DNA from: Acephala macrosclerotiorum
Lineage: Eukaryota > Ascomycota > Leotiomycetes > Helotiales > Mollisiaceae
Assembly: GCA_014904845.1 (NCBI GenBank)
Contig: MU119279.1
Location: forward strand, 156,736-220,735
Direction of reading: 5' to 3'
Length of the DNA: 64,000 bases
Of the stretch, positions 48,191 to 63,911 are shown piece by piece. The position numbers were made by a program, and so were the translations under genes. Numbering within the stretch: position 1 is the first letter of the stretch; every line of letters starts with the position of its first letter. Below the pieces are notes generated by a model. That model worked only from the letters and a program-made list of their open reading frames with translations. It was not told the origin of the DNA and made no database searches.

Positions 48191-51100
48191 AAATACTATT
48201 TTTAAAAAATTTTTACGTTTTCGTAAAACTAAAAAAATTTTATAAAGTTTTTTCTTTTTTTATTTTATTTAAAATTTAAAATAATTATAAATCCGTAGTT
48301 ATATTTTTCGTTTTTTTATAAAAATAAATTTTTTTTTACGAATATTTCGCGTATATAATTTATACTATAAAAAAAAAATTTAAAAAATAATATTTTAAAT
48401 TTTTTTTTTTAATAATTTTAATATTAATTTTTTATTTTCGCAATTATAAAATTTTAAAAAAAATAATAAATTTTAATATTAATATAATAATAAAACGTAT
48501 AAAATTTATTAGTATTAAATATATTTAATATTTATACAATATAATCGAATTTAATATAATTAAAAAATAAAAATAATAATTTTGAAAATTAAAATATCGA
48601 TTTTATAAATTAATATAATATTTTATAAAAATAAATATTAATTCAATAAATTATTTATAATTTTAATTTTATTAATATTATTTTTATAAAAAATTATTTA
48701 AATAATAATTAAAAATTTTTTAATAAAATATAAAATCGCGAAAAATATATTATTAATAAAATTAAAATAATTATAATATTAATAATAAATAATATTATTA
48801 TATATTAAAATTATTTTTTTCGAAATTAGTTTAAAAATAATACGTTATCGAAATAAATAGTAAAAATTAATTTAATTATTTAACGATCGAAAATTATTTT
48901 ATAATATTATAATCGTTTTATAAAAAAAAAATTTAATTCGTTATTAAATTTTTTATTTTATTATATTTTAAAATAAATATTTACGAAATATAATCCGTTT
49001 ATAAATTCGATAATAAAATATTTCGTACAAATATATTTATAATTTTTTTAATATATTTTAAAATTTTAAAATCGAAGTATTTCTCGTATTACGATTTTTA
49101 TTAGTTTTTTATATTTCGAAAACGATAAAATCGTATTTTTAAAATTTTATTAATTATTTCGATTAAATTTTTTATTTTAATTAGTATTTCGTTCGAAATA
49201 AAATCGAATAAAATCGAATAAAATTTTTAAAATATTGTTTTTTTTAAAATAAATTTTTCGATATATTTAATAATTAATTTTTATTTTTTTTAAATTTTAA
49301 TATTAAAAACATTTATTAGTAAATTTTATAATATTTTATAATATTTATATAATTAATTCAAATCGCTAGTTTTTATAATATTTATATTAAAAAATAAATT
49401 ATATTTTTTAAAAACAATAATTTTATTAATTTTTATATTTTTATTTTCGATTTTTTTATTAATATTTATCGTATTTATTTCGAGTATTTTTAATCGATTT
49501 TATTTTACTTTAATAAAAATATTAAAAACTAATTAAAATTGTAAAATATTTAAATGAATTATTATATAATTTATTATAATAATTAATATAATTTACGTAC
49601 GAATTTTAGAAATTTTTTTAATTTTTTTTAAAACGTCGAATTTATTATTATTAATCGTTATAACGTTTAATTTTTAAAAATAATTAAACTAATAATAAAA
49701 AATTAATTTTATCGAATTTTTAAACGATAAATATTATTCGATTTTAAATTATTTCGTAAAACGAAATAATTTATTTATATTATTTTTAATATTTTTTTTA
49801 AATTTATATTTTATATTATTTTTAATATAATTTAAAATTTTTTTTTTCGCGAATTATAATAAAAATTATAATTTTTAATATTAATTTTAATAAATTTATT
49901 AATATATTATTTACGATTTTAATTAATTAAATTATTATAGAATATATTTTATAATTTAATTTTTTATATTCGTTTTATTATTTTAAAATTTTTATTAGTA
50001 TTTAATTAAAATAAAATTTTATATCGATAATTATAAAATTAAAATAAAACGTTCGAATTCGTTTTTAATTTATTAAATTAACGAATAAATATAAAAATTA
50101 TTTAAATTTAAAATAAATTTAATACTTTTAAATTTATTATTAAAAATTTTACGATAAATAATTCGATATTTTTTATACGAGAAAAATAAAAATTTTATTA
50201 ATTTTTTAAAAATTTTTATTATTTTTTAATTAAAAAATTTAAAAAATTAAAAAATTAAATTTATATTTTTTTATTAAAAAAATTTAATAAAATATTATTA
50301 AATTTAAATAAAAAAAACTAATAAAATTATTAAAAAAATTAATAAAATATTTTTAAAATTTAATAAAAAAATAAAAAAATTAAATACGAATAATAATAAA
50401 ATTTTTAAAGTTTTTTTTTTATATTTATAATAAAATTTATAAAATATTTCGTAATTAAAAACGAATTTATTATTTTTGTTTAAAATTAAATAAAAAAAAA
50501 TTAAATAATAAATAATATTATTTAATTCGTCGTTTAATAAAAATAATAAAACGTATTATTTTTATACGTTAAAAATAAATAAATTTTTTTCGAGTTTAAT
50601 AAAATTTATATCGAAAATTAAAAATTTATAAACGTTAAAATCGTTATTATTAAATATTATACGCTATTTTATAAAAATAAAACGTATAATAAAATTAAAT
50701 AATTTTAATTTTAAAAATTATTATTATTATTAATAAAATAAAATTATTATAATTATTAAAAATAAAATTATTATATAAAAAGAAATTAAAATAAATAAAT
50801 TATAAATAAACGAAATTATACTAATAAATAAAATAAATATAATAAATTTAAAAATAAAGTTTTTTAATCGATTAAAATTATATAAATTTTTTTAAATCGA
50901 TTATTTTATTAAAATAATTTTAAAATTTATATAATTATTTAATTTTTTATTATTAAACTCGAAATTAGTTTTTTAAATAAATACGTATATAAATTCGAAT
51001 TAAAAATTTTAATACTCGAATTTTATATTTTTAAATAAATTCGATTACGTTTTTAAATAATTCGATTTTATATTATTAATTTTATATATTATTATAATTT

Positions 51101-52815
51101 TTTTATTTAATTAAATACTCGAAATTATTTTTATCGACGATTTTTTTAAGTTTTTTAAGTTTTTAAAAATTTTAATTATTATTATATTTATTATTTAAAT
51201 TAACGTCGATTAATTTTATAATATTTAATTTTAATTTATTATACGAATTTTTATTTTTTAGTACGAAATATAAATAAACGATAAAAATAATTAAATAAAT
51301 TTTTTAATAAAAAAAAATCGATTTATTATTTTATTAATTTTAAATTTAAATAATTTAAAAAATTATAATTTTTATAAAATTTAATATATATTAAATTATC
51401 GATATTTATTATAAACGATTTATATTTAAAATCGTATTGTTTTTTTAACGAATATAGCGATAAAATTAATAATTAATTATACGTTTTATTAATAAAATTT
51501 TGAAATAATTTTAAAAATATCGAAAAAATTTAATTTATATAAAAATAATAAAATTATATTCATTTTATAATTAATAATAACTTCGTTTAAATTAATATTA
51601 ATAATAATTTAATATAAAATAATATAATTCGTTTATAATTAATTAAAATAAAATATAATAAAATAATAAAAATCGATTTCGATTTTTTATATATTTTATT
51701 TTAATAATTTATTTATTTATAAATATTAAATAGTAAATATTTATAGTTTTATATTTATAAATTTAAAAATAATTTATTAAAATTCGAAAACGAATTTTTT
51801 ATTTCGATTAAAAATAATATTATTCGATATTTTTTAATTATAAAATATAAATATTATAATTAAAAATTTAATTTAATTTTCGATTATATATATAATATAT
51901 TTTAAAATAAATAGTTTTTTTTTAAAAAATTTATAAAATATTAGTATTAAATAATTAAAAAAGTCGAAATTTTTAATTTTTTATAAAGCGATTATTTTAA
52001 TGATTAAAAAATTAAAAATAAAATTAATTACGATTATTACGAAAAGTTTTAATTCGATACGAATTAATTATAAAAAGTTGTATATTAAAAATCGTGAAAT
52101 TTTATTATAAAAATAATTTAAATAATAAATTAAATATTCGATTAATTTTTTAATTAATTTATAAATCGCGAAATTTAATAATTTTTATTTTATTTTTTTA
52201 AAATCGAAATAATATTTATTATAAGTTTTTAAAAAAATATTATAAAATAGTAAATTATTTTATAAAAAAAAAAAAATTATCGATTTAAATTTCTCGAGAA
52301 ATTAATTTATTTATTTTTTAATTAAAAATTTTATAAAAATTAAAAATTTTGATATAATTTTTTATAAATTATAATTTGTATTTTAAATTAATAATAATTT
52401 TTAAAAACAAATAAAAATTATTTAAAATATTCGATATAATATTTAATTTTTTAAAAATATATTTTATTTCGAAATTAAATTAAAAAGAATATTCGAAAAT
52501 CGTAATAAGTTTTATATTAATTTTAATAATATCGAAAATAAATAAATAAATTTAATTATAAATATTTTTTATTATTAAATAATTCGTTAAAATTTAAATA
52601 AAACGTTTATTATTTTAAATTATAATTCGAAATTTTTTATAAGTATATATTAAATATATTATTTTAAACTTAATAAAATAATAATATTTTTAATAAAAAA
52701 AATTAATTTATTTAAAAATAATATAAATTAAATCGTAAAAATTAATAAATTAAAAAAGTTTAAAATTAAAATATAATTTTTTTTAAAATAAAAACTTATA
52801 ATTTTAAAATTATTA

Positions 52816-53013
52816 TCGATTTAATTATATAATCGTTTAAACGATTTATTAAATAATTCGAACTATAATTTTTATTACTTTTAATAATAATTGTTTTAAT
52901 ATTTACTTTTTAATTTTACGTTTATTTTATTTAATTATATAAGTAAATAAAATTAAATTATTAATATTAAATTAAAATTTTAATATTTTATAATTTGTTT
53001 TTAAACGTATTAA
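52816..53013 (+). repeat. Dispersed repeat B, copy 1 (possible LTR)
   Basis: Aligns with 58477-58656 in the same orientation, starting ATCGATTTAATTATATAATC and ending near ATTTGTTTTTAAACGTATTA. The 5.66 kb spacing would suit an LTR retrotransposon. Confidence 0.65.
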
Positions 53014-56000
53014 TATTAATTAGTAATTAAATTCGTTCGATTATAAAATAATAAAATTATTTATAAAAAAATAATAATTAAATAAAATCGATCGAATAAA
53101 AAAATTTAAATTATACGCAATTTATTAATTTAATTAAACGTAAAAAAAAATTATTAAATTTTTAAAAAATATTACGATTTTATACTCGTTTTATTTTTTT
53201 AATTTAAAATTAATTAATTTTTTATTTTACGTTTTATTACGTATTAATAACAAGTATTTTATTATAATTTATTAAATAATACTAAAAATACTATTTATAA
53301 ATTCGATATGAAAACTCGTCGAATTAATATATTTATTAAATATAATACGACTCGATAAAATATTTTTCGAAAATACGATTATATTTTTTTAAAATACGAT
53401 TTTAATTAAAAAAAAATATTTTTATTATTTTTTTTATTTTTCGATTCGATATAATATATATTAAAATAAATATAGAATTTTAAAACGAAAAATAATTAAA
53501 ATTATAAATTAGAAATAAAATATAAAAAAATATTTTTAAAATAAATAAACGAAAATACGAAAAAAAAATTACGTAAAATTTTACAAATAAATAAAATATA
53601 AATATTAAAAAAACGATTTATTAAAATTTTAAAAATATTAATAAATATTATAAATAAAAAAAAATAATTAAAATAATCGTATAAAAAAATTATAAAAATA
53701 AATTTAATAAAAAATTTTAATTTATAAAAAAATATAATCGATTTAAAAATAAAATAAATTTAAAAAATAATGTTTTTTATTATTTTTATTATTTTTATTA
53801 AAAAAATAATATTAATATTTTCGAATTTTTTTTTTTAATTATTAAAATTTATTATAAAAATTTTTATAAAATAAACGATATTACTCGAACGTATAATACT
53901 TTAAAAATAATTTTAAAAGTATAATAAAATATTATTATTAAATTTATTATTAAAAAACGAAAATTTGAAATAAAATTTATAGTTTTTATTATTATTAAAA
54001 ATTAAAAAATTATTAAAAGATTTTAATCGATTAATATTTAATTTCGATAAAAAATTAATTATTTTTATAAAAATTTATATTTAAAAATTATTATAATACG
54101 CTTTTAATTATATTTATTAATAAAATTAATAAATTTTATTATTAGAAATTTATTAAAAAAAATTTATTTTTCGATAAAATAATTAAAATTATAAAATCGA
54201 ATATTAAAAGTAAAAAACGTTAAAATAAAATATTTAATTAATAAAATATAATTATACTCGTATTAATTCGAATATAAAATTTAAATAAAACGATTTTCGA
54301 ATATTTTAAAATATTATATTAAAAATTAATTTAAAATTAATTTAATTTACGTTTAAATATATAAATAAAAATTATTATATAAAATAAATTTTATTACGTT
54401 TATTAAAACGTATTAAAATATTATTAAACGTTTTTTCGATTTTGATCGAATTTTGAAACGATATATAAAAACGTTTATAATACGATTTTATTTTAAATAA
54501 AAATAGAAATAATTTTTAAAATTTTTATAATTAAAAAAAAAAAATTTATTAAAATATAATCGAATTATATTTTGTAAACTATAAATATTATAATAAAAAT
54601 ACTCGATATAACGATCGAATTAATTATAAAAAATCGATAATATATTAAAATAAAATAAAATATTTCGTTTATAAAAACTCGAATTATTAAAATATTTATT
54701 ATATACTAAAAAAAAAAAAAAAGCGTACGACGGTTTTAAAAAATTAAAATCGTTCGATAAAAATAAAATAATTTAATTCGTAATTAAATTCGAAAAATTA
54801 AATTTCGATATTATTAAAAAATACGAATAATTCGTCGTTAAATTTACTAATAAAAAAATCTATATAAAAACGATATTACGCAATCGATTAATTATTTTAT
54901 AATATTTTACAATACGATTAATAAATTTAAAATTATCGAATTACTCGATCGTTAATTAATTTATTATATAATATCGAATATTATAATATAATTAAAATCG
55001 ATTTTAATATTTACTAATATAAAAACGTATTTAATAAATCGTTATATATTAAACGTTTTTATAAATATTATAATTGATATTAATACTATTTAATAATCGA
55101 TTACTAACGAAAATTAATATTTAATTTTTTAACGAATTCGAAATATTAAATTAAACGAATTTAAAATTAAAAAAATAATAATTAAATTTAAAAATAATAA
55201 AGTTTTATTTTTTAAAATTATTAATATTAATATATTAATTAAACGTATTACATTTTACGTAATCTTAATAAATATACTTTTTTTATTATATTTTTAAAAT
55301 ATAAATAAATTATAAATTAAATTCAATAATTTTAATAATATATTTATTTAAAATAAACGATATATATTTATTATTAAAACGTTTAAATGTTTTTAAATAT
55401 TATTTAATTTACTCGAAAATTTAATTTATAATAATTATAAAATTTTATAATAAAAACCGATTTTACTATTTATTATTTAATTAAAACGAAATTTAAACGA
55501 TTATATAAACGTTTTAAATATTTATCGATCGTTAAATTCGCGTAAATATTAAAATATAAAAAATATTTTACGAATTTTAAAAAAAATAAAAAAATAAAAA
55601 AATTTTATTAATAATATTAAATAAATAATAAATTTTTTAATCGTTTTAAATTTATATTATACGGCGATTATAATTTTAATTATTTCGTTTATTTAAACGT
55701 ATTATAAATCGACGAAAAACTAATATTTTAAATTATAAATTTTTTTATAAATATATCGATAAAAAAAATATAAAATACTTTTTAAACGTATTAAATCGAC
55801 GTTTATTTTAAATTATTAATATTTATTATTTATAATTTTAAAACGAATTTTAATTTTAAATTTTTTTATAATAATATTAAAAATACAAATATCGATTTGA
55901 AAATTATACTAATAAAAATTTATAATTTAATTAATTTAATAAAAAATATTATATTTTATTAAAACGTATATATAATATATTATTTTAAAAATTTCTCGAT

Positions 56001-58476
56001 TTATAAAAAAAAAACGATTTTAAATAACGATTAAAATAATTAATAATATAATAAAATCGAGTAATATTATTTTTATATTTTTTATTTTTAATATTTACTT
56101 TCGAATATTATAATAAAATGCGTTTATAATATTAATTATTACTAAAATTAAAATAATAAAAAATATAGTAAATATAATTTAAAAATATTATATTACTCGT
56201 TAAATTAATAACGTTTTACAAATAAAAAATAATTTATAAAATTATTATTTAATTAATTTATTTTTAAATTTAAATATATTTATTTAAAAAAAAATAAAAA
56301 ATAAAAAAAATCGTATATATTTTTAATAATAAATAAAAAAATATATTAATTATAATTATTAAATAAATTAAAAAACTTTCGTAATATTATAATAAAATTA
56401 TTTTATTAAAATTTTAAATAATTTAAAAATAAAAAAAAATATATTTAATTTATTTCGTTCAATTAAAAAAATTTTATATATTTCGAAAAAAAATTTATAT
56501 TTATTTTAAATTATAATAAAAATCTTTTTTTATATTTTTAATTTCAACGAATATATTTATATAATAATTTATATAAATATAAATTTTTTTAAAATTTATT
56601 TAATCGAAAAAAAAAAAATTAAATAAATAATTATTTATAAATTTTCGTATAAAAAAAATTATTATTATTTTAAATAATTTATTTATAATTTCTCGTAAAA
56701 AAAAATTTTAAATTAATAAACGAAATTAAAAATATAAAAACAATAATTTTATACGAAAAATTTCGTTTTATAATTTAAATATTTGATAATAAAAATAAAA
56801 AAATAATATTAATTTAATTTTTAATTATTTAATATATTAATTAACGAATTATTATCGTTTTAATTTTATTTTTTAAATTTAAAAAAATTAATTTTTATTT
56901 AAAAAATATTATTTAAATATATATATAATTAATAATTTTATTAACGTGTATTATTTTTATTAAACTTTCGAAAAAAATAATAAATAAATTTTTATTAAAC
57001 GTTATTTTTAAAATAATTAAATTTTTTTACAAAATTTTAAAAACGAAAATATATTAATATAAAACGTATAATATTTACTATAAAAATAAATTTTTAATAA
57101 AATTTTCAATTTTCAATTTTTATTTATTTATTACAACAAATAATTATATTCTATTTAAAATAATCGATATATAAACTAATAATATATTTATTTTAAAAAA
57201 TTAAATTTTTATAAAATTAAAAAATTTTAAATTATAAAAAATTAAATTATTAATTAAATTTATAAAATTTTTATATCGAATATTTTTTTATTATTTAATA
57301 AATATAAATTAATAATAAATAAAATCGAAAACAAAATTAAATTTTTATAAAAAAAAAATAAAAAAATATTTAAATTTAATTAATTTAAAATTAAATTTTT
57401 ATAAATAAACGTATTTCGAATAATATACTCGAAAAATATTTATTAATTTTATTTATTAATCGAAAATTGCGTACAATATATCGATAATAATTTAATATTA
57501 ATATTTTAAAAAAAAAAAAAATTATAATATTAAATAAACGATTATAATAATAAATAAATAATTTCGATTATAAATTTCGATTTTTTTATTTAAATTTATA
57601 TTTAATAAAATTTTTCGTTTTTATAAACGATTTTTTTATTATAAATAAAAACTTTAATTCGTAAATCGAATATATTATTGTTTTTAATAATAAAATTTAT
57701 AGTAATAAATAATTCGACTTATAAAATAATTTAATAAAATATAAAAAAATTATTCGTATTATTTTAATTTTTAAATTATACGTAATAATAATAAAATCGA
57801 TATAAAAATTTCAATTTTTATTATTTTTAATTTTATTATAAAATAATTCGAATTAAATTTAATTTTTATAATTATTTATATCGATTTTTTTTTTTTTTAT
57901 AAATATATAATTAAATTCGATATTATTAAAAAAAAACGTTTTATAATCGATATTATAATTATTAAATAATTATATAAATATAAAAAACTTTGAAAAATTC
58001 GATAAATTATTAAAAATAATAATTTAATTAATATTATAATTAAATTTAATATTAATAAAATATTTAAATTACTCGTTAATATTAATCGTTTTAATATTAA
58101 AATATAAAAATAAATATAATATTTCGAAATTTAAAAATTAATCGATAAAAACGAAAATAATAAAAAAAAATAATATTAAAAAAAAAACGTATAATTATTA
58201 TTTTAATATATTTAATATTTTTTAATATTTTTAATATTTTTAAAAATAAAATTTTTAATTAATTCGAAAATTATAAATATTAAATTTAAATTTTTTTTTT
58301 AAATTTAATTTAATTTATTAAATATTATAATACGTAATAATAATTAATTTATAATTAAATTTCTTTTTAATATTTAATAATAAAATAATGCGTTAATAAT
58401 CGTAATAATACTTTTTTTTATATTTAATTTACGAATTGAAAAAACGTTTTTTTTTAAAAAAAAAAAAATTATTAAT

Positions 58477-58656
58477 ATCGATTTAATTATATAATCGTTT
58501 AAATAATCGATTAAATAATTCGAATTATAATTTGTATTATTTTATTTAATTATATAAATAAATAAATACTTTTTTTAAAAAAAAGCAAATAAAATAAAAT
58601 TACTAATATTAAATTAAAATTTTAATATTTTATAATTTGTTTTTAAACGTATTAAT
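58477..58656 (+). repeat. Dispersed repeat B, copy 2 (possible LTR)
   Basis: Partner of 52816-53013; both ends match well and the middle is more diverged with small indels. Confidence 0.65.
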
Positions 58657-60301
58657 AATTGTTTTTAAAAATATTAATTTTAAAAAAAAACGATTTATTT
58701 AAATTATAATAAATTAATATACGTTTATTTAATAAATAAATTTAAAATCTTTTTATAATATTTTTTTTAATTTATAAATTTTTATATAATATACGTATAA
58801 AATTTATATTTTTTATTTTTTTTATAATTTTTTATTTTTTTTTTATATAAATATTTATATTTTATATTATTATAATAATTTTAATATTTACGTATAAAAC
58901 GATATATAAAATCGAAATTAATTTATTATTTTTAAATATATTTTTAAAAATTTTAAAATCTTGAAAAAAACGAAATTTTTAATTATTATTATTTGTTTTT
59001 TAATCGTAAATATTTTAAATTCGTTTATACGATAATTAAAAAAATAAATCGACGAATATTTTAAAAAAATTTTTTAATAAAAACTTTAATAAAATAATAA
59101 TATAATCGAAATTTCAAATTTATAATTCGTTAAACGTAAATAAATTTTTTTTTAAATTTTTAAAAAATTATTTTAAAACGTTTTAAATCGCGATAATTAA
59201 TAATAATAAATTTATTTCGATAATTTTTTTAAATTAAAAATTAATAAAAAAATTTTAATTTATTAATAATCGTAATATAAATTATATTTTTAAAAACTTT
59301 TATAATTTTTTTTTAGTGCGATATTAAATACGCGTTGAATATCGTCGTTTTATTAATAAGTTTTATATTAATAATAAAACGAAAATATAATTTATTTTTA
59401 ATTATTTTTTAAATTATAAATACAAAATAATCGAAAAATATTAATTAAATTATTTATTCGAATTTATTTTTATTATATATAATATTAAATATTTTATTAA
59501 TAATATTTTAATTTTTTATATTAATAAAATATTTATTATTAACAATTTTTATATTTTATTAATTTTTAATTAATAAAACGAATATATATAATTTAAATAA
59601 AAAATCGATAAAATTTTTATTAATTTAATAAATTATAAATTCGTCGATTAAAACTTCGAATTAAATTACGAATTTTAAATCTACGGCGTATATATAAAAT
59701 TATTATTTAATACGATTTTTAAAACCTCGATTAATTTAATAATATTACTAGAAAATAATTAATTATTATTCAATATTTTTTTATTTACGAATATAATAAT
59801 TTGTTTCGAGTTTTATTCGTTTTCTTTCGAAATTAATTCGATTATATAATAATTGTTTTTTTCGTATTTTTAATATATTTTAATTTAATTTTTCGTTTAA
59901 TTAATAAATCGATAAAATTTAAATTTATAATAATAACGAAATTTATTTTATTTATAATAATATTGTAAATACGTACATATTAAATATTAAATATAAATTA
60001 ACGATTTTTAAATAATAAAAAATATATAATTAATATTATAATGATTTTTCGAAGTAAAATTATAATATTTCTCGCGTATAAAACTTTTTTTTTAATACGA
60101 AGACTTTTTATAAAAACTCGAATCGATATAATCAAATTCTCGTATAAATCGATAATAAATATATAATTTTTATAATTTAATTTTTTTTAGTATAAATATA
60201 AAAACTCGTTATTTAAAAAAAGTTTAAAATCGAAATTTTTAATTATTTATATACGAATTTTAATTTTATTAAATACGTTTCAATATTATTATTATTTATT
60301 A

Positions 60302-60425
60302 AAAAAGTAATATATATAATAAAAAATAATTTATTTTATAAAATTATAATATAAAAATTAAATTCGATAAATTATATTAAATTAAATTAAATGTATTATT
60401 TAATCTCGAGTTTTTTTACGTAATA
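60302..60425 (+). repeat. Dispersed repeat A, copy 2
   Basis: Partner of 48086-48190, 12.2 kb away. It ends with the same CGAGTTTTTTTACGTAATA segment. Confidence 0.65.
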
Positions 60426-63400
60426 TTTAAATTAATTTTTTTCGATTATTTTTATTTTCATATTTTTTTCTCGTATTATAATAAAAATATATTTAATTTT
60501 TTTAAATAATATAAATAAAATTCTCGTTTCATTATATATTTTAATTATATATAATATTTTATTTAAAAAAAATAATATATTTATTTTATTATTATAATTA
60601 TAATATCGTAATATATATTTTTTATACTCGTTATTATATTTATAATATAAATTATCGTTTTATTATCGATTTATATTTTGTAATAATTTTTATAATTTTT
60701 ATTATTACGATTTTTATATATAATTATTATAATTTTTTTTTTTTTCGAATTTAAAAATATTTATTAATATTTTATATTTATAAGTTTAAATTTTTTTTAT
60801 TTTTTTTAATAATCGTAAAATAAAATTATTAAATTTCGATTTTTAATTATTTTTTTTTAAAATAAAAAATTTTAATATACGTATTTTTTATATTTTTTTA
60901 AAATTTATATTATTTTTTTTATAAATATATCGTATAAAATAATATTTAATTAATTTTTTTATTTTATTTAATTTCGTTTTTTTATTTTTTTTAAATAAAT
61001 TTTCGTATTCGATATTTTTAATTTATAATTTAAAATCGAATTTAATATTATTTTATAAATTAAAAATAATTCTTTTTTTATTTTATTTAATATTACGTTT
61101 AAATATTTAAAAAAACTTTTTTATAAATTATTTTTTTATTATAATTCGTTATTATATAATAATTATAATAATATTATATTAATAATAAACGTTTTTTTTT
61201 AATCGTTAATATTTTTTTATTTATTTTTTTAATTTGTTTAAAAAAAACTAATTATAAATATAATTTTATTATATTTATTTTTTATATACGTTTTAAAATT
61301 TAATTTATTTATTTTTTATAAAATATAATTTTTTATTTTTTTTTATTTTTTTAAAATAATAAATTCGTTTTTAATTAATTTAATATATAAATTCGATTTT
61401 TTTTTTTAATATTTTAATAATTTTTTTAATTTATTATTTTATTATTTTCGTTATTATTTTTAAATTTTTATTTTTCGTTAAAATTATAATATCGTTTATA
61501 TAAATTATTACACGTAAAATCTTTTTAATAAACGTTATTAATATAACGAAAAAAATAAATAAAATTAAAATTTTTTATAATAAATTATTATTAAAAACAA
61601 TAAAAATTTTTAGATTTATTTTTTTATAAAAAATAATTATTCGATTTATTATAAAATTTTTTATTTATTTAATAATTTATTTAAAAACTTTTAATTTTAT
61701 TAAATTTTTTATTATAATTTTTAAAATTATATTAAACGCGTTTTTAAAATTTATAAAAATTATTATTATTATTTATTTGTTTTTATTATTTTTTTCAATT
61801 ATATTTATAATAATTTATATAAAATCGATTATATTTTTTTTTATAATTTTATTTATATAATATAATTTTAATTTTTTTATTATTTATAATAATATAAATA
61901 AATTTATTCATTAAAATTTTTTTAAAAAATTTTTTAATTTAAATATTAATATTAAATCGCAATTTTCAAACGAGTATTTTTTTATTAAAATAATTTTATT
62001 AAATAATCTTATTATTATTTTATTAATAAAATTTCATATAAATTTAAAAATCGATATTATTATATTATTAAAATTTATTATTATTATAATCGAATTTATA
62101 ATAATTTTTTTAATTTTTTTTTAAATAAATTTTATTTATAATTATTTAAATTTCGTTTTTAATATATTTTTAAATAAATTTATATTATTTATTTTAAATT
62201 TTAATAAATAAATTAATAATTTTATTATTATTTTTTATAATTAAAATACTACGAATTAATTTTTTATATGTTTTAATAATAATAATTAATATTAAAATTA
62301 TTTATTTTTTTATTATACGATTTAATATATATTTTTTTCGTTTATATAATTAATTATTTTATTTTATTAAAATTTTTATTTTTATTATTTAATTTTTATT
62401 TTATTATTAAATTTCTTTTTTTAAATAATTTTAATAAAAATTTTTAAATTCGTTATTTTATTAAAACGTTTTTTTAATATTTAAAAAAATTTTAAATTAT
62501 TTATTTTACGTATTTTTCGATTAATTATTAAAATTTTATAAAAATTATAATATTTTTTTTCGAAATATTTTTTTAAATATTTTTAAATTTATTAATTTAA
62601 TATTAATTTTCGTTTTACGTTTTTTAATATATTTTGAAATTTTTATTTATAATAATATATAATTCGATTTTATATTTATAATCGAATTTATTTATAATAT
62701 AATTCTTTTTATATTAATATAAACGAAATTAAATATATATTTTTTTTATTAATATATTTATATCGTTAATAATTAATTTATTATTTTTTTAATCGATATT
62801 TTATTTTTATTATAAATTTGTAATTTATATCGATTAAAATTTTCAATTATTATTTAATCGTAAATTTTTAATATTATAATAATTCGTTTTACGATATTTT
62901 TATTATTTTTTTCGTTTATTAAACGATATATATTATATATATATTATTATATTTTTTTTAATGTAAATAAATATTTTAAAACTTTTTTTTATTTCGTTAT
63001 TAATTTAAATATATTATAAATCGTTTTTTTATAATTTATTTAATATAAAAACGATCGATTTTTAAATTAAAATAATTTTTTTTTTTTTTTTTTTCGAATT
63101 CGATTTATAATAAAATTTCGTATTATTATTATTTTTTAATTACGTTTTTTAATAATATTATTATTTTGATATTTATTTAAATATTTTTTTAATTTTAATA
63201 TTTTTAAAAATTCAATTTTTTTTTTAATTTTTTTAATTATTTTTTTTACGTTTAATTATTATAATTTAAATATTAAAATAAATTTTTTTTTACGATTTTT
63301 TAATAATTTATAATTGTATTTTTTATTATAATAATTAATTAATATATATTATTTCGTAATATATATATTTATATTTTTTATAATTTTTATTTTTTTAATA

Positions 63401-63832
63401 AAATTTAAAATAATATTTTTAATAATTCGAATAAAATTTTAATTTGTTTTTTTCGTTTAATATAATCGATTTTTTTTACTCGTTAAAAAATTTAACGTAT
63501 TTTTTTAACGTTTTATTTTTTTATATATTTTTTAATAATATAATTTATATTTTTTTTTTTAAAATTCGATTTTTTTTTATTTTTTTATTTTATTAATTGA
63601 AATTATTTTAAATTTTTTCTCGAGTTTTTTTTATATTTTTAAAATTTTTATTTATTATATAATTTTTTTATATATAATTATAATAATTCGAGTCATATAA
63701 TTAATTTTTAATATTTTTAAATAATTATTATTTTTTAAAATAAAACGAATTTATTTAATTAAAATATAAAAAAATTCATATATTTTTTTTTAATTTAATT
63801 TAAATCGAATCGATTTTAATCGTTTTTTTTTT

Positions 63833-63853
63833 TTTTTTTTTTTTTTAATTTTT

Positions 63854-63888
<35 letters not shown>

Positions 63889-63911
63889 TTTTTTTTTTTT
63901 TTTTTTATTGT
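63833..63911 (+). repeat. Poly-T tract
   Basis: About 80 bp of almost pure T with a few single or double A interruptions, near the end of the window. Confidence 0.9.

Noticed and set aside
54330..54500. A plus-strand frame in block 2 reading somewhat like a gypsy integrase zinc-binding region (KTY*NIIKRFF...)
   Set aside because: The His and Cys positions do not fit even after allowing for RIP transitions, and neighbouring frames look equally suggestive. Too weak to call.
59300..59400. A minus-strand stretch (NKTTIFNA) resembling LINE RNase H
   Set aside because: A key acidic residue would need a transversion, and the match does not extend.
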